Shown here in pieces: positions 32,410 to 38,969 of a stretch of 47,664 nucleotides of DNA. The DNA comes from a virus. Numbering within the stretch: position 1 is the first letter of the stretch; the number at the start of each line of letters is the position of its first letter. A program made the position numbers and the translations under genes. The DNA is taken from the IMG/VR virus record IMGVR_UViG_3300037247_000186, positions 1-47,664 of that record; one strand, 5' to 3'. The notes under the pieces are model-generated. The model worked only from the letters and a program-made list of their open reading frames with translations. It was not told where the DNA came from and did not search any database.

Positions 32410-32766
32410 TTACGCCGCAGGCACAGCCTTCCTAGCAGCTAGCAAAGCATCGATCTGTTCTCTAGCCACCTTTTCTGGAATCTCCATTCTGATATAGTCA
32501 CGAATCATACGAGCCCTAATATCATCTTGCGAAACTTCCGACGGACGATAAGGAGCCAATGCATTCTGATAAGCGTTGCTACGTGCAGTCTGTCTCAGCT
32601 TATCATTGACTAGTTTTACTAGTCCCCATTCACGATCCTTTAGAGCCTGCACCGCTTCCTTCTCATCATCGCACTGTTGAAACGCGAATGATCCTTTCTT
32701 TTCTTCTCCCGCTTCTGTATGTCCCTCTGGAACGTCAAACTTGAAGTGTCCTTCACCTACTTGCAT
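32410..32766 (-). CDS. early-leader protein with RMxRDxxRxxIPE motif
   Basis: 118 residues, good ribosome site (AAAGGAAA). Acidic N-terminal half, then a basic helical C-terminus with RARMIRDYIRMEIPEKVARE (residues 84-103) that is clearly similar to the C-terminus of the 56-residue protein at 32984-33154. GC content above the genome average, as in the other genes of this cluster. Last gene before the terminator. Candidate host-takeover protein. Confidence 0.65.
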   Translation of the reverse strand: MQVGEGHFKFDVPEGHTEAGEEKKGSFAFQQCDDEKEAVQALKDREWGLVKLVNDKLRQTARSNAYQNALAPYRPSEVSQDDIRARMIRDYIRMEIPEKVAREQIDALLAARKAVPAA

Positions 32767-32825
32767 GATTATTTCCTTTGGTTAAGGTTGATGTTCAATT
32801 GTCAAACAGCCTGACGCCAAGTTTA

Positions 32826-32972
32826 TTACGCTTTGTAGAGTTTTGCGAATCCATCACAGAACAATACTAAGTATCCTTTCTTCTCTGCGCTCTGTGCGAA
32901 ACTTCTCACATTGATCCCGTTTCCGTAAGTGATTACGCCGACCTGTTTCATCTTCTCTGTGATTTCCCGCAT
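32826..32972 (-). CDS. 48-residue early-leader protein
   Basis: ATG 32972 preceded by GGGGGAAAA. Small alpha/beta layout (EKMKQVGVITYGNG, then EKKGYLVLFCDGFAKLY) of the kind seen in very small phage early proteins. Starts 11 nt after the stop of 32984-33154. Confidence 0.6.
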   Translation of the reverse strand: MREITEKMKQVGVITYGNGINVRSFAQSAEKKGYLVLFCDGFAKLYKA

Positions 32973-32983
32973 TTTTCCCCCAA

Positions 32984-33154
32984 TCACTCAGCCTTGCGTA
33001 AGCTCTCAATAGCCTCTCTAGCCCTACTTTCAGGTATCCCAAGCCTTACAAAATCCCGAAGCATTCTATGCTCGATTCGACTCCTCACCCAAGGCCGGTT
33101 GTATTGTGGCTCGTCCACCAGCCTTTTAATCCAGTTTCGTAAAGTAACTAGCAT
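32984..33154 (-). CDS. 56-residue early-leader protein, shares motif with 32410-32766
   Basis: MLVTLRNWIKRLVDEP, then HRMLRDFVRLGIPESRAREA (residues 29-48). The second part matches RMIRDYIRMEIPEKVARE of the 118-residue neighbour, so both carry one small helical domain. Start overlaps the upstream stop by 7 nt. Basic and helical; DNA- or protein-binding possible. Confidence 0.6.
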   Translation of the reverse strand: MLVTLRNWIKRLVDEPQYNRPWVRSRIEHRMLRDFVRLGIPESRAREAIESLRKAE

Positions 33155-33327
33155 TTCGCGTGTTTCACCTCTATTTTACAGTGGCTTGGATTAAGGTAAA
33201 GATTCCCATCCATAATTCCCTCAACGGCTTCTCCAATTCCAATTGTGGTCAGTATGACTGTTTCCCCTTTCTTGAAGAGTTGGTCGCATTTCGGGCATTT
33301 GTCGCCTTGAAGCGTGGCTAGGAGCAT
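33148..33327 (-). CDS. small zinc-binding early protein
   Basis: 59 residues from ATG 33327, chosen for GGGAAGGAAAA directly upstream; ATG 33369 is in frame with a weaker site. CPKC near residue 11, and single Cys near the C-terminus (PSHCKIEV, HAKC) form a possible zinc site around short strands. Preceded by its own promoter at 33391-33419. Confidence 0.55.
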   Translation of the reverse strand: MLLATLQGDKCPKCDQLFKKGETVILTTIGIGEAVEGIMDGNLYLNPSHCKIEVKHAKC

Positions 33328-33390
33328 TTTTCCTTCCCGATTCTTGATTAGAGAGGCCGAGTGATCCATATTGTTCTCATTCTACAATCT

Positions 33391-33419
33391 AGTCTATCAC
33401 AACTCCGGGGACTTGTCAA
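33391..33419 (-). promoter_or_regulatory. leftward early promoter
   Basis: TTGACA (33419-33414), 17-bp spacer, TAGACT (33396-33391), with TGTGA before the -10. The -35 box overlaps the stop codon of the gene at 33416-33622. Same last 11 bases (TGTGATAGACT) as the promoter at 33646-33674. Confidence 0.75.
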
Positions 33420-33622
33420 GTCTTTTTTGGAAGCCTCAAGACCTCGATTTCTGCCTTGTATTCGCTACTCGAAAGAAATGCAAAGTCGCATGGGTCATTA
33501 GTCTCGATAGTGATAATGTTATCTCCAGGGTTTGTCCTGATTGATATTTCTATTCCCATCTTTAGGACGGGATTAGTTTCCACGTCGTTCTTACGGTTAG
33601 CTGCCTTGAAGTTGAATCCCAT
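33416..33622 (-). CDS. small early hypothetical protein
   Basis: 68 residues with an excellent ribosome site (AGGAGG, 7 nt before the ATG) and a promoter 24 nt upstream. Beta-rich (MGIEISIRTNPGDNIITIE, then YKAEIEVLRL). Likely strongly expressed early. No family recognised. Confidence 0.65.
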   Translation of the reverse strand: MGFNFKAANRKNDVETNPVLKMGIEISIRTNPGDNIITIETNDPCDFAFLSSSEYKAEIEVLRLPKKT

Positions 33623-33645
33623 GGTGTTACCTCCTATAGTGAATC

Positions 33646-33674
33646 AGTCTATCACAAATCGGATCGGTTGTCAA
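33646..33674 (-). promoter_or_regulatory. leftward early promoter
   Basis: TTGACA (33674-33669), 17-bp spacer, TAGACT (33651-33646), TGTGA extended -10. It overlaps the 3' end of the gene at 33652-33843 and lies just upstream of an AGGAGG-started gene. Confidence 0.75.
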
Positions 33675-33843
33675 GGTAAAAATGGATCTGATTCACCACC
33701 ACGTAAAACAGGGACCGATTCTCCCCATGCCAAGTAACTGTCTTGTATTCGACTAGATATTTGTCCATTCCATTGAGAGTCGCGCACCACACTTTTGCAT
33801 CCCGGAGACTGTGGCAGGTTTTCACTACATCTCCAATGTCCAT
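33652..33843 (-). CDS. small early hypothetical protein
   Basis: 63 residues from ATG 33843, chosen for AGGAGG 6 nt upstream; the in-frame extension to 33942 runs through the upstream gene. Strands (GDVVKTCHSLRDAKVWCATL, YLVEYKTVTWHG, FYVVVNQIHFYL) predict a small beta protein. The ribosome site is partly held in a hairpin (33853-33869). Confidence 0.65.
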   Translation of the reverse strand: MDIGDVVKTCHSLRDAKVWCATLNGMDKYLVEYKTVTWHGENRSLFYVVVNQIHFYLDNRSDL

Positions 33844-33852
33844 AGTTTCCTC

Positions 33853-33869
33853 CTGACAATTTTTGTCAG
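33853..33869 (-). promoter_or_regulatory. hairpin overlapping a ribosome binding site
   Basis: On the minus strand CTGACAA-AAA-TTGTCAG, a 7-bp stem with a 3-nt loop, lies 2 nt after one stop codon and its last bases run into AGGAGG of the next gene. It may control translation or mark an RNA processing site. Confidence 0.5.
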
Positions 33870-33871
33870 TT

Positions 33872-34072
33872 TCAGAATCCACATGCCTTGGTGAATTTGT
33901 CACGGTTGAAATGTGGATTATCTGCTTTGAATACATCAGCAATCCTTTTGTGTAGACTATAGATTGCGCGGTTCCTTATTTCATCATGGGGGTAACAGGA
34001 TACCTCAAGATATCTGCTGTCCCACTCAGCCTTGATACACGCTGCGATGGCGATGTAATCTTTCTTTGTCAT
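33872..34072 (-). CDS. conserved small phage protein
   Basis: 66 residues. MTKKDYIAIAACIKAEW and the ending DVFKADNPHFNRDKFTKACG follow a helical motif frequent in phage genomes (xDYxxIA ... FxxDNPxFDRxxFxxACG). Unknown function. Near the head of the leftward unit, so among the first genes expressed. Confidence 0.65.
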   Translation of the reverse strand: MTKKDYIAIAACIKAEWDSRYLEVSCYPHDEIRNRAIYSLHKRIADVFKADNPHFNRDKFTKACGF

Positions 34073-34076
34073 TCCT

Positions 34077-34235
34077 TTACCTCATTCTGGGATATATCAG
34101 AATAGCGATACCAGACAGTGTTATCTTCCATTCTGACCATACTACATGCAGATCCCATGCCACCATAGAAACCCAATGTTTATGGGATGTCAATACATTG
34201 GCGATCCAATCCATTGATATGACTCTATATGACAT
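34077..34235 (-). CDS. doubtful small ORF at the head of the leftward unit
   Basis: 52 residues from ATG 34235 (67 from 34280). Several Trp and hydrophobic residues (SMDWIANVLTSHKHWVSMVAWD). Its stop lies 2 nt before the AGG of the next ribosome site, but no ribosome site or promoter of its own is seen and it overlaps repeated regulatory words. Kept as a possibility only. Confidence 0.3.
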   Translation of the reverse strand: MSYRVISMDWIANVLTSHKHWVSMVAWDLHVVWSEWKITLSGIAILIYPRMR

Positions 34236-34306
34236 GTCTCTTAACCTATTGATACGTAATGAGTTATGTGATCCAATCATATGATGCGTGGTTCATTTGA
34301 TTGGAT
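34203..34306. repeat. ATCCAAT repeats in the divergent regulatory region
   Basis: GATCCAATC occurs at 34203-34211 and 34270-34278, and the inverse TGATTGGAT at 34298-34306. The last two form a 9-bp inverted repeat (34271-34279 with 34298-34306) around 18 nt. They could be operator sites of an early regulator or iterons. Confidence 0.45.
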
Positions 34307-34443
34307 GATACATGGTCTAGCGAATGACCCCCATACACCCCCTGAAAGAGTCTCATAACAGGAGATCCGGCGGGGAACATTGACCACACCCTATTTTTAC
34401 TACCCCATGAAAGACTATTACTATGTTTATCTATAGAATAGAG

Positions 34444-34462
34444 TCTCATAATCTCTATGAGA
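34444..34462. promoter_or_regulatory. hairpin TCTCATA-N5-TATGAGA
   Basis: Perfect 7-bp arms around ATCTC, about 70 bp upstream of the rightward -35 box. The left arm belongs to a word repeated at 34347-34357. Possible regulator site. Confidence 0.4.
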
Positions 34463-34464
34463 TT

Positions 34465-34483
34465 AATGATAAGGAATGATAAG
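34465..34483. repeat. tandem AATGATAAG repeat
   Basis: AATGATAAG at 34465-34473 and again at 34475-34483, 10 bp apart, one helical turn, and 47 bp upstream of the rightward -35 box. The spacing suits a dimeric activator on one DNA face. Confidence 0.45.
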
Positions 34484-34530
34484 TAATATATAATTAATAA
34501 TGGAAAGTGTCACTTACGCCGTTTCTTCTC

Positions 34531-34559
34531 TTGACAAACCGGAAAGACTGTGTTATAAT
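34531..34559 (+). promoter_or_regulatory. consensus rightward promoter for the late genes
   Basis: TTGACA (34531-34536), 17-bp spacer, TATAAT (34554-34559), with TGTGT as extended -10: a perfect consensus sigma70 promoter. Expected start near 34566. It is the only strong rightward promoter seen for about 29 kb of structural genes. Confidence 0.85.
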
Positions 34560-34640
34560 GGGTTTGGCGGCGGTCTGCGCCCATTTAGGTCATCCGGCCG
34601 AATTTTCAATTCTCTGATTCAATGGTTGGGGTATACTATT

Positions 34641-34796
34641 ATGACATTGTTAGGGATTCAGGCTCGATTCAAGGGGTTGTGGCACATTGCTCGACGACAC
34701 GATGTTCATTGGAGAATCAATGCTGATGAAGTATGTTCGGGAGATATTACCTGTAAAACATGTAATCTTATCATTTGGTGTCGAGGAGTAGATTAG
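34641..34796 (+). CDS. 51-residue protein, first gene of the rightward unit
   Basis: ATG 34641 with GGGG 10 nt upstream; the frame is open back to 34500 but that start lies before the promoter. Basic middle (RFKGLWHIARRHDVHWRIN) and a Cys group (VCSGDITCKTC, then C) suggest a small zinc-binding protein. As the leader gene of the late transcript it could be regulatory. Confidence 0.45.
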   Translation: MTLLGIQARFKGLWHIARRHDVHWRINADEVCSGDITCKTCNLIIWCRGVD

Positions 34797-34810
34797 ACTG
34801 GTAACGAATC

Positions 34811-35365
34811 ATGGCTCTAGGTATAGTTTCAAATGAAGAGTTAGAAGAAGAACTAGCTCGAATGAATGGTGATGAGTCTAGAGCCGAGATAGTAGATCTA
34901 CCAGGTAAAGGACGCGGATCTAAGACTAATACTCCTAATTCCTTGCGTAAAGTTATCGGTGACGAAGCATTAGAAAGTAATAACTCCGAAGCTAAAGATT
35001 TAGTTAAAGCTATTGGTGGAGAGATTAGTGATAGTTCAATATCAGCATATAAGCAAGGCGCGACTTCTACAGCTACTTATAATGAGCGTGATGAAGGATT
35101 AGCAGTCCATGTAGATGAAACGCGCGTTCGCATAGCAAGTAAAGCTAGGGAGAAGCTCCTCTCCGCACTAGATCATATTACAGAAGAAAAACTAGGCAAC
35201 GCTAAACTCCGAGAAGCTTCTGGAGTAGCTAGAGATATGTCTGGGATCGTTAAGGATATGGAGCCTCCTAGTGAAAGAGGGACTGAGAGTGGAGTTAAAT
35301 TCGTATTTTTCACACCGCCTATGCGTAAGGAAGAGAGTTTCGAGATTATTGATGTGGTTGAATAG
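34811..35365 (+). CDS. putative terminase small subunit
   Basis: 184 residues. SLRKVIGDEALESNNSEAKD, then LVKAIGGEISDSSISAYKQG (helix-turn-helix) and STATYN followed by a C-terminal helix (ARSKAREKLLSALDHITEEKL-like, residues about 105-130, then REASGVARDMSGIVKDMEP) match a phage protein type found at the small terminase position. The C-terminal helix would support ring assembly. The large subunit lies 5 kb downstream, an unusually wide separation. DNA recognition for packaging is the inferred role. Confidence 0.6.
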   Translation: MALGIVSNEELEEELARMNGDESRAEIVDLPGKGRGSKTNTPNSLRKVIGDEALESNNSEAKDLVKAIGGEISDSSISAYKQGATSTATYNERDEGLAVHVDETRVRIASKAREKLLSALDHITEEKLGNAKLREASGVARDMSGIVKDMEPPSERGTESGVKFVFFTPPMRKEESFEIIDVVE

Positions 35366-35376
35366 GAGATGAAATA

Positions 35377-35601
35377 ATGTCAGTAGGAAACATGGTTCTT
35401 ACCTCAGCAGATATTGGTCCTGGTAATTCTGTTGCTTCTCTAAGTCTTAATGGAGTTAGAGAGCTTCGTTATAATTTCCCTGATGATAGATTACAGATTA
35501 TTTTAGCAAATGGTAAGACTAGAGACTTTGACTATTCTACTATAGCTACAATCACGCATGTCATCTCTTCTGGTGTGGCTACTGTTACTTTTGCTAAGTA
35601 A
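35377..35601 (+). CDS. small beta protein, paralogue of 35804-36031
   Basis: 74 residues with AGGAG upstream. Shares with 35804-36031 the order VRELRYNFPDDRLQIILANGKTRDFDYSTIATIT, then SGVATVTF. Fold predicted as a small beta barrel. Probably structural. The pair brackets an unrelated helical gene. Confidence 0.6.
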   Translation: MSVGNMVLTSADIGPGNSVASLSLNGVRELRYNFPDDRLQIILANGKTRDFDYSTIATITHVISSGVATVTFAK

Positions 35602-35607
35602 TTATTT

Positions 35608-35799
35608 ATGAATAAGAAATTTGAATCAATTCCAGAGATTGATAGACTAATAAGAGTATTAGAGATGATGATAATTAATTTTGGATTATCAGGGGGTCCA
35701 AAATTAGATGATTCTAGTGCAAGTAGATTAGACATAATTAGTCTACTTGAAGTATTATGTGAATCAAGGCGGTTTATCTTAGATAAGCAAGGAGAATAG
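35608..35799 (+). CDS. small helical protein between two paralogues
   Basis: 63 residues, all helical (EIDRLIRVLEMMIINFG, then RLDIISLLEVLCESRRFIL). It separates two related beta genes with gaps of 6 and 4 nt, so it was probably inserted between them. Function unknown. Confidence 0.5.
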   Translation: MNKKFESIPEIDRLIRVLEMMIINFGLSGGPKLDDSSASRLDIISLLEVLCESRRFILDKQGE

Positions 35800-35803
35800 A
35801 CTA

Positions 35804-36031
35804 ATGGGTGCATCATCAGGTTCCGCAACAGTCACAGCTCCAGTAGGTGCGGGTTTAACTGCAACTGCTATAATTCTTTCTAATATCAGGAGGATTGAAT
35901 TTGATATTCTGAAAGAAATGCTATATGTAACTCAATCAGATGGTAGAGTAGTTGAATTCGCGTATGATACTATCGCTACAGTTACATATACTATTGCAGG
36001 TCAGGTAGCTACTATTACAGTTTCTACGTAA
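35804..36031 (+). CDS. small beta protein, paralogue of 35377-35601
   Basis: 75 residues. A Ser/Thr/Ala-rich N-terminus, then IRRIEFDILKEMLYVTQSDG and VVEFAYDTIATVTYTI aligned with its paralogue's YSTIATITHVI. Last base overlaps the next ATG (TAATG). Confidence 0.6.
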   Translation: MGASSGSATVTAPVGAGLTATAIILSNIRRIEFDILKEMLYVTQSDGRVVEFAYDTIATVTYTIAGQVATITVST

Positions 36032-37167
36032 TGGCTATTGAAGTCATCATCGGGATGGAAGTTGGTGATCTGAGCGAGTTCAACGCTACGGCCGGTACGA
36101 TTGCCATTGAGACTACGACTATTAACACTGGCGCATATAGCGTCCGTGTGAATCCGACGACAACAGGTATTGGGTCCGTACGAGCAGATCCAGGTACACA
36201 AGCTAAGTGGTCAGCCGTCAGATTCTATTTTCGTGCCGCTACACTACCCTCGGCTGACAGTGAGGAGATATTTGCATCCTCAAATCTCAGATTGCGTGTG
36301 CATTCTGACGGAACGATTCAGTTTTTCAATACCACGACTGCGCTAGGGACTGCCGGGGGATCGATTTCTACAGGGATATGGTATCTCATAGATATAGTAG
36401 CAGGATTTGACACAAGTGGGTCTAACGACGAGGCCGAGGCGTTTATTGATGGCGTCTCCGCGACTTCGTTTAGTGGGGTTGACGTTATTCCTGGAAATCT
36501 CCTTAATTTTTTCTTTGGTAAGGCTGCTGACCGTAATGGTGAAACGGTAGACTTTTTCTACGATGACATCCGAATTGATACAGAAGCGGCTGATCCTGGT
36601 CCTATCGGTGCAGGTCAGATTATTGCTCGTTCACCTATCACTGGCGGAACACCTACTTATGATGCTTGGACTAAATCGAGCGGATCTGATGCCGGGGCAT
36701 TGTGGAATGATACTCCCGCCGTTATCACGGACAACTGTGAATCGGCTGGTGGCACCACGGCACAAACGGCAGACATCGCTGATTTTAGTGCTACACAATC
36801 AGGACATGGTAGTGAAACCATTGCATCAGGAGACACTATAAATGGTGTGGTTGCTAAGGTCTTTGCTGATAGAGGTGGTGGTGCAGGTGGCTTGACAATG
36901 ATAGTTCGTCTTCGTCTTAATGGTGTTGATGATGATCTAGACATAGGTGTCCTAGTAACGGCAGACCGTATATATCAGGGAAATATTATCTCATCCACAC
37001 CGGCTAATATTGATATTGCACAAGCAGGTGGAGTGCGACAGGGCGGAGGAGGCCAAGAAGCTACTATTTTTGATGAATGGGTCATGGTAGATTATACTCC
37101 TTTTGCTGGACCATTTGATCAGCCCTACCAGCCCTGGATGCAAAGAGCCCCAATTTTAGCCCAGTAG
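36031..37167 (+). CDS. LamG-like virion protein, partly GC-rich
   Basis: 378 residues. The first 185 have a jelly-roll pattern (EVIIGMEVGDLSEFNATAG, SVRVNPTTTG, IRFYFRAATLP-like strand, GIWYLIDIVAGFD, EAFIDGVSATSF, FFYDDIRID), followed by a second beta domain of about 170 residues ending QPYQPWMQRAPIL. The DNA of the first two thirds (to about 36780) is visibly GC-richer than the rest of the gene and its neighbours, suggesting acquisition of a domain. Possibly a capsid or tail surface lectin-like protein. Confidence 0.6.
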   Translation: MAIEVIIGMEVGDLSEFNATAGTIAIETTTINTGAYSVRVNPTTTGIGSVRADPGTQAKWSAVRFYFRAATLPSADSEEIFASSNLRLRVHSDGTIQFFNTTTALGTAGGSISTGIWYLIDIVAGFDTSGSNDEAEAFIDGVSATSFSGVDVIPGNLLNFFFGKAADRNGETVDFFYDDIRIDTEAADPGPIGAGQIIARSPITGGTPTYDAWTKSSGSDAGALWNDTPAVITDNCESAGGTTAQTADIADFSATQSGHGSETIASGDTINGVVAKVFADRGGGAGGLTMIVRLRLNGVDDDLDIGVLVTADRIYQGNIISSTPANIDIAQAGGVRQGGGGQEATIFDEWVMVDYTPFAGPFDQPYQPWMQRAPILAQ

Positions 37168-37171
37168 TATA

Positions 37172-37471
37172 ATGTCAATAATCTTACCCTATATGGTTCG
37201 CTCAGGTGAACAGCAACATATTACGGAATCCTACGTTTCAGTACCACCTGCGCTTACGATTACTGATGAGACTGGTGCAATATGGACACTTGGCTTTAGG
37301 CCGGGGGAGGCTCCACGCGGAGAATTTGCATTTAATGTCTTACGTAATGGAATTGAGATTGGTGAAATAGCTAGTAGAATAGAACGTATAAAAGGAAGGA
37401 TACGAATTTTTACAAGACAAGGGTGGAAGTGGATGCGGACATACGTTCCATCCCCATTTATAACTCAGTAA
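37172..37471 (+). CDS. small virion-region protein
   Basis: 99 residues, beta-rich then basic (IASRIERIKGRIRIFTRQGWKWMRTY). Starts 4 nt after the preceding stop. No family recognised. Confidence 0.55.
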   Translation: MSIILPYMVRSGEQQHITESYVSVPPALTITDETGAIWTLGFRPGEAPRGEFAFNVLRNGIEIGEIASRIERIKGRIRIFTRQGWKWMRTYVPSPFITQ

Positions 37472-37489
37472 CATAAAGGAGTAGTAATT

Positions 37490-37981
37490 ATGGCACGTCA
37501 ATTTGCTGTTTCAGATGCAGGGGTCACTATCGAGAGTGGGGATATAACTCTGGTCTTTATTAACAATGACGCAGCCCCGGCACAAACGTTAGAATTCCTG
37601 CGTGCGTGGGTAGGTCAGAGTGCTAATGCTACATCTGCACAACAACGTGTAGAGTTGGCGACACAGGTAACTGCATTTCCCACGTTAACATCTGCTACGC
37701 CACAAGCGTTGAACTTTGGAGAAGCTGTTTCAAATATTGTAGGTGGCACAGCAGGTGCAGCGGGAACAGCAGGAACAGATGCATCAGCAGAAGGTGGTGG
37801 ATCTGTTGTTAGTATGTGGGAAGATGCTTTTAATGTATTAAATGGATGGCTGTGGGTTCCTACACCTAATGAGGTTATAAGAATCCGGGCTGGAGAGTCA
37901 TCTGGTTTCGGACTACGTATGCCTGTTGCAGCAGGAACATTGACAAATTGGGCCTTTGGACTAGTTTTCGGCGAAGTATAA
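37490..37981 (+). CDS. virion protein with Gly/Ala-rich insert
   Basis: 163 residues with a strong ribosome site (AAGGAG, 8 nt). Beta-strand pairs (VTIESGDITLVFINND, TLEFLRAWVGQSANATSAQQ) flank a flexible GGTAGAAGTAGTDASAEGGG segment (about residues 89-108). Resembles a recurrent small phage structural type; position in the virion unknown. Confidence 0.6.
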   Translation: MARQFAVSDAGVTIESGDITLVFINNDAAPAQTLEFLRAWVGQSANATSAQQRVELATQVTAFPTLTSATPQALNFGEAVSNIVGGTAGAAGTAGTDASAEGGGSVVSMWEDAFNVLNGWLWVPTPNEVIRIRAGESSGFGLRMPVAAGTLTNWAFGLVFGEV

Positions 37982-38001
37982 AGTTAGTAGGCGATTAGAT
38001 T

Positions 38002-38646
38002 GTGAAGTATATTTATCGTCCACCTCCCCCTCCGTTTATTGGTGGAAGTGGACCGCTTTTACCTCGTCGTTTACCGCCATCTGAATTGGCTGTACCTGTA
38101 AACGATCCACCATTCTCTCGTCTACGTGGTATTGCTACTCTTGCAGTTATAATCGGAATATGGCAGCCCTCACTTTTGGGTTTGCCACAGAGTACTCGTT
38201 TCGTAGTTCAGCCAGGTCCAGTAGTTGCCGATAATCCTCCATTCACATCACGTACAGTACTTCCTACTATTCTAGCAACGTGGGAACCTCCACCTCCTAA
38301 ACCACAGGTTACAAAGAAGCTTCCACCTTCGGTTATTGCAGTTCCAGAGAATAATCCACCATTTAGTTCACGCACGAATCTACCAACGATTCTCGCGTCT
38401 TGGCAACCAAGGGTACCATACAGTATTCGGCAGAGACATCTAGTTCCTATAGAAGTAGCTGTAGTAAATGATCCTCCATTTGGTCAACGTATATGGTTAT
38501 CAACTATATTGCGTGCATGGGAACCTGCACCACCTCTACCCTGGCTAGTTAGTTACTTTACAGAGGAGGGTGTCGCACCAGTTGGACAGAATGTGCCAGG
38601 AACCAGATATAGAAGGCGACATAGAAGTAGGACTATCTACTCATGA
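38002..38646 (+). CDS. proline-rich four-repeat protein (GTG start)
   Basis: 214 residues from GTG 38002. Four units of about 40 residues carry N-[DN]-PPF (at 34-38, 77-81, 117-121 and 156-160), each followed after about 12 residues by T-I-L-x-x-W-[EQ]-P. The N-terminus is polyproline (RPPPPPF) and the C-terminus Arg-rich (RYRRRHRSRTIYS). Such proteins may be extended virion linkers or host-factor mimics. Overlaps the next gene by 4 nt. Function unknown. Confidence 0.6.
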   Translation: MKYIYRPPPPPFIGGSGPLLPRRLPPSELAVPVNDPPFSRLRGIATLAVIIGIWQPSLLGLPQSTRFVVQPGPVVADNPPFTSRTVLPTILATWEPPPPKPQVTKKLPPSVIAVPENNPPFSSRTNLPTILASWQPRVPYSIRQRHLVPIEVAVVNDPPFGQRIWLSTILRAWEPAPPLPWLVSYFTEEGVAPVGQNVPGTRYRRRHRSRTIYS

Positions 38647-38969
38647 GTGTTAGAGATTATACTCTCACGTTAGATGGAACAGTTCAGAACTTGAATTCTG
38701 TTCTACCTGCTGGTGAAGGTGATCTTCTCAAGTATGTAGCATTATCAGCTCATACAACTAACTTTAATTTAATCTTTGTTGGTAGTACAGAGAGAGGAAC
38801 TGAAGGAGCATTGAGTAGTACTAAATATGGATGGCGTATTGAGATACCTGTAAGTGGTATTCCAACCGCGCCAGATATTATTGAATTGGGACAGAATGGT
38901 TTTAGTCTTGCTGAACTATCAGTAATTGGAACTAATCCAGAGATACTTCATATCTTGGCTGTAAGATGA
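38643..38969 (+). CDS. small beta virion protein
   Basis: 108 residues, strands throughout with few charged residues; layout (TLDGTVQNLNSVLPAG, FNLIFVGSTERG, YGWRIEIPVSG) matches small phage decoration or tail proteins. Coupled to both neighbours by ATGA overlaps. Confidence 0.55.
   Translation: MSVRDYTLTLDGTVQNLNSVLPAGEGDLLKYVALSAHTTNFNLIFVGSTERGTEGALSSTKYGWRIEIPVSGIPTAPDIIELGQNGFSLAELSVIGTNPEILHILAVR

Larger units (their letters stand above)
34307..34640. other. gene-free divergent control region
   Basis: Contains an 11-bp direct repeat AGAGTCTCATA (34347-34357 and 34440-34450), a 7-bp hairpin (34444-34462), the 9-bp tandem AATGATAAG repeat, and the rightward promoter. The mRNA leader 34566-34640 includes a short GGCG/CGCC hairpin. 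ORFs reading through it would start upstream of the promoter and are not believed. Confidence 0.55.

Noticed and set aside
32854-33042. 62-codon minus-strand ORF
   Set aside because: It overlaps two better-supported small genes (32826-32972 and 32984-33154) with good starts or neighbour overlap.
34264-34449. 61-codon ORF on the minus strand
   Set aside because: Runs through the regulatory repeats, has no ribosome site, and its composition looks random.
34500-34640. Upstream extension of the 34641-34796 ORF
   Set aside because: It would start before the consensus promoter, so the mRNA from that promoter could not contain it.
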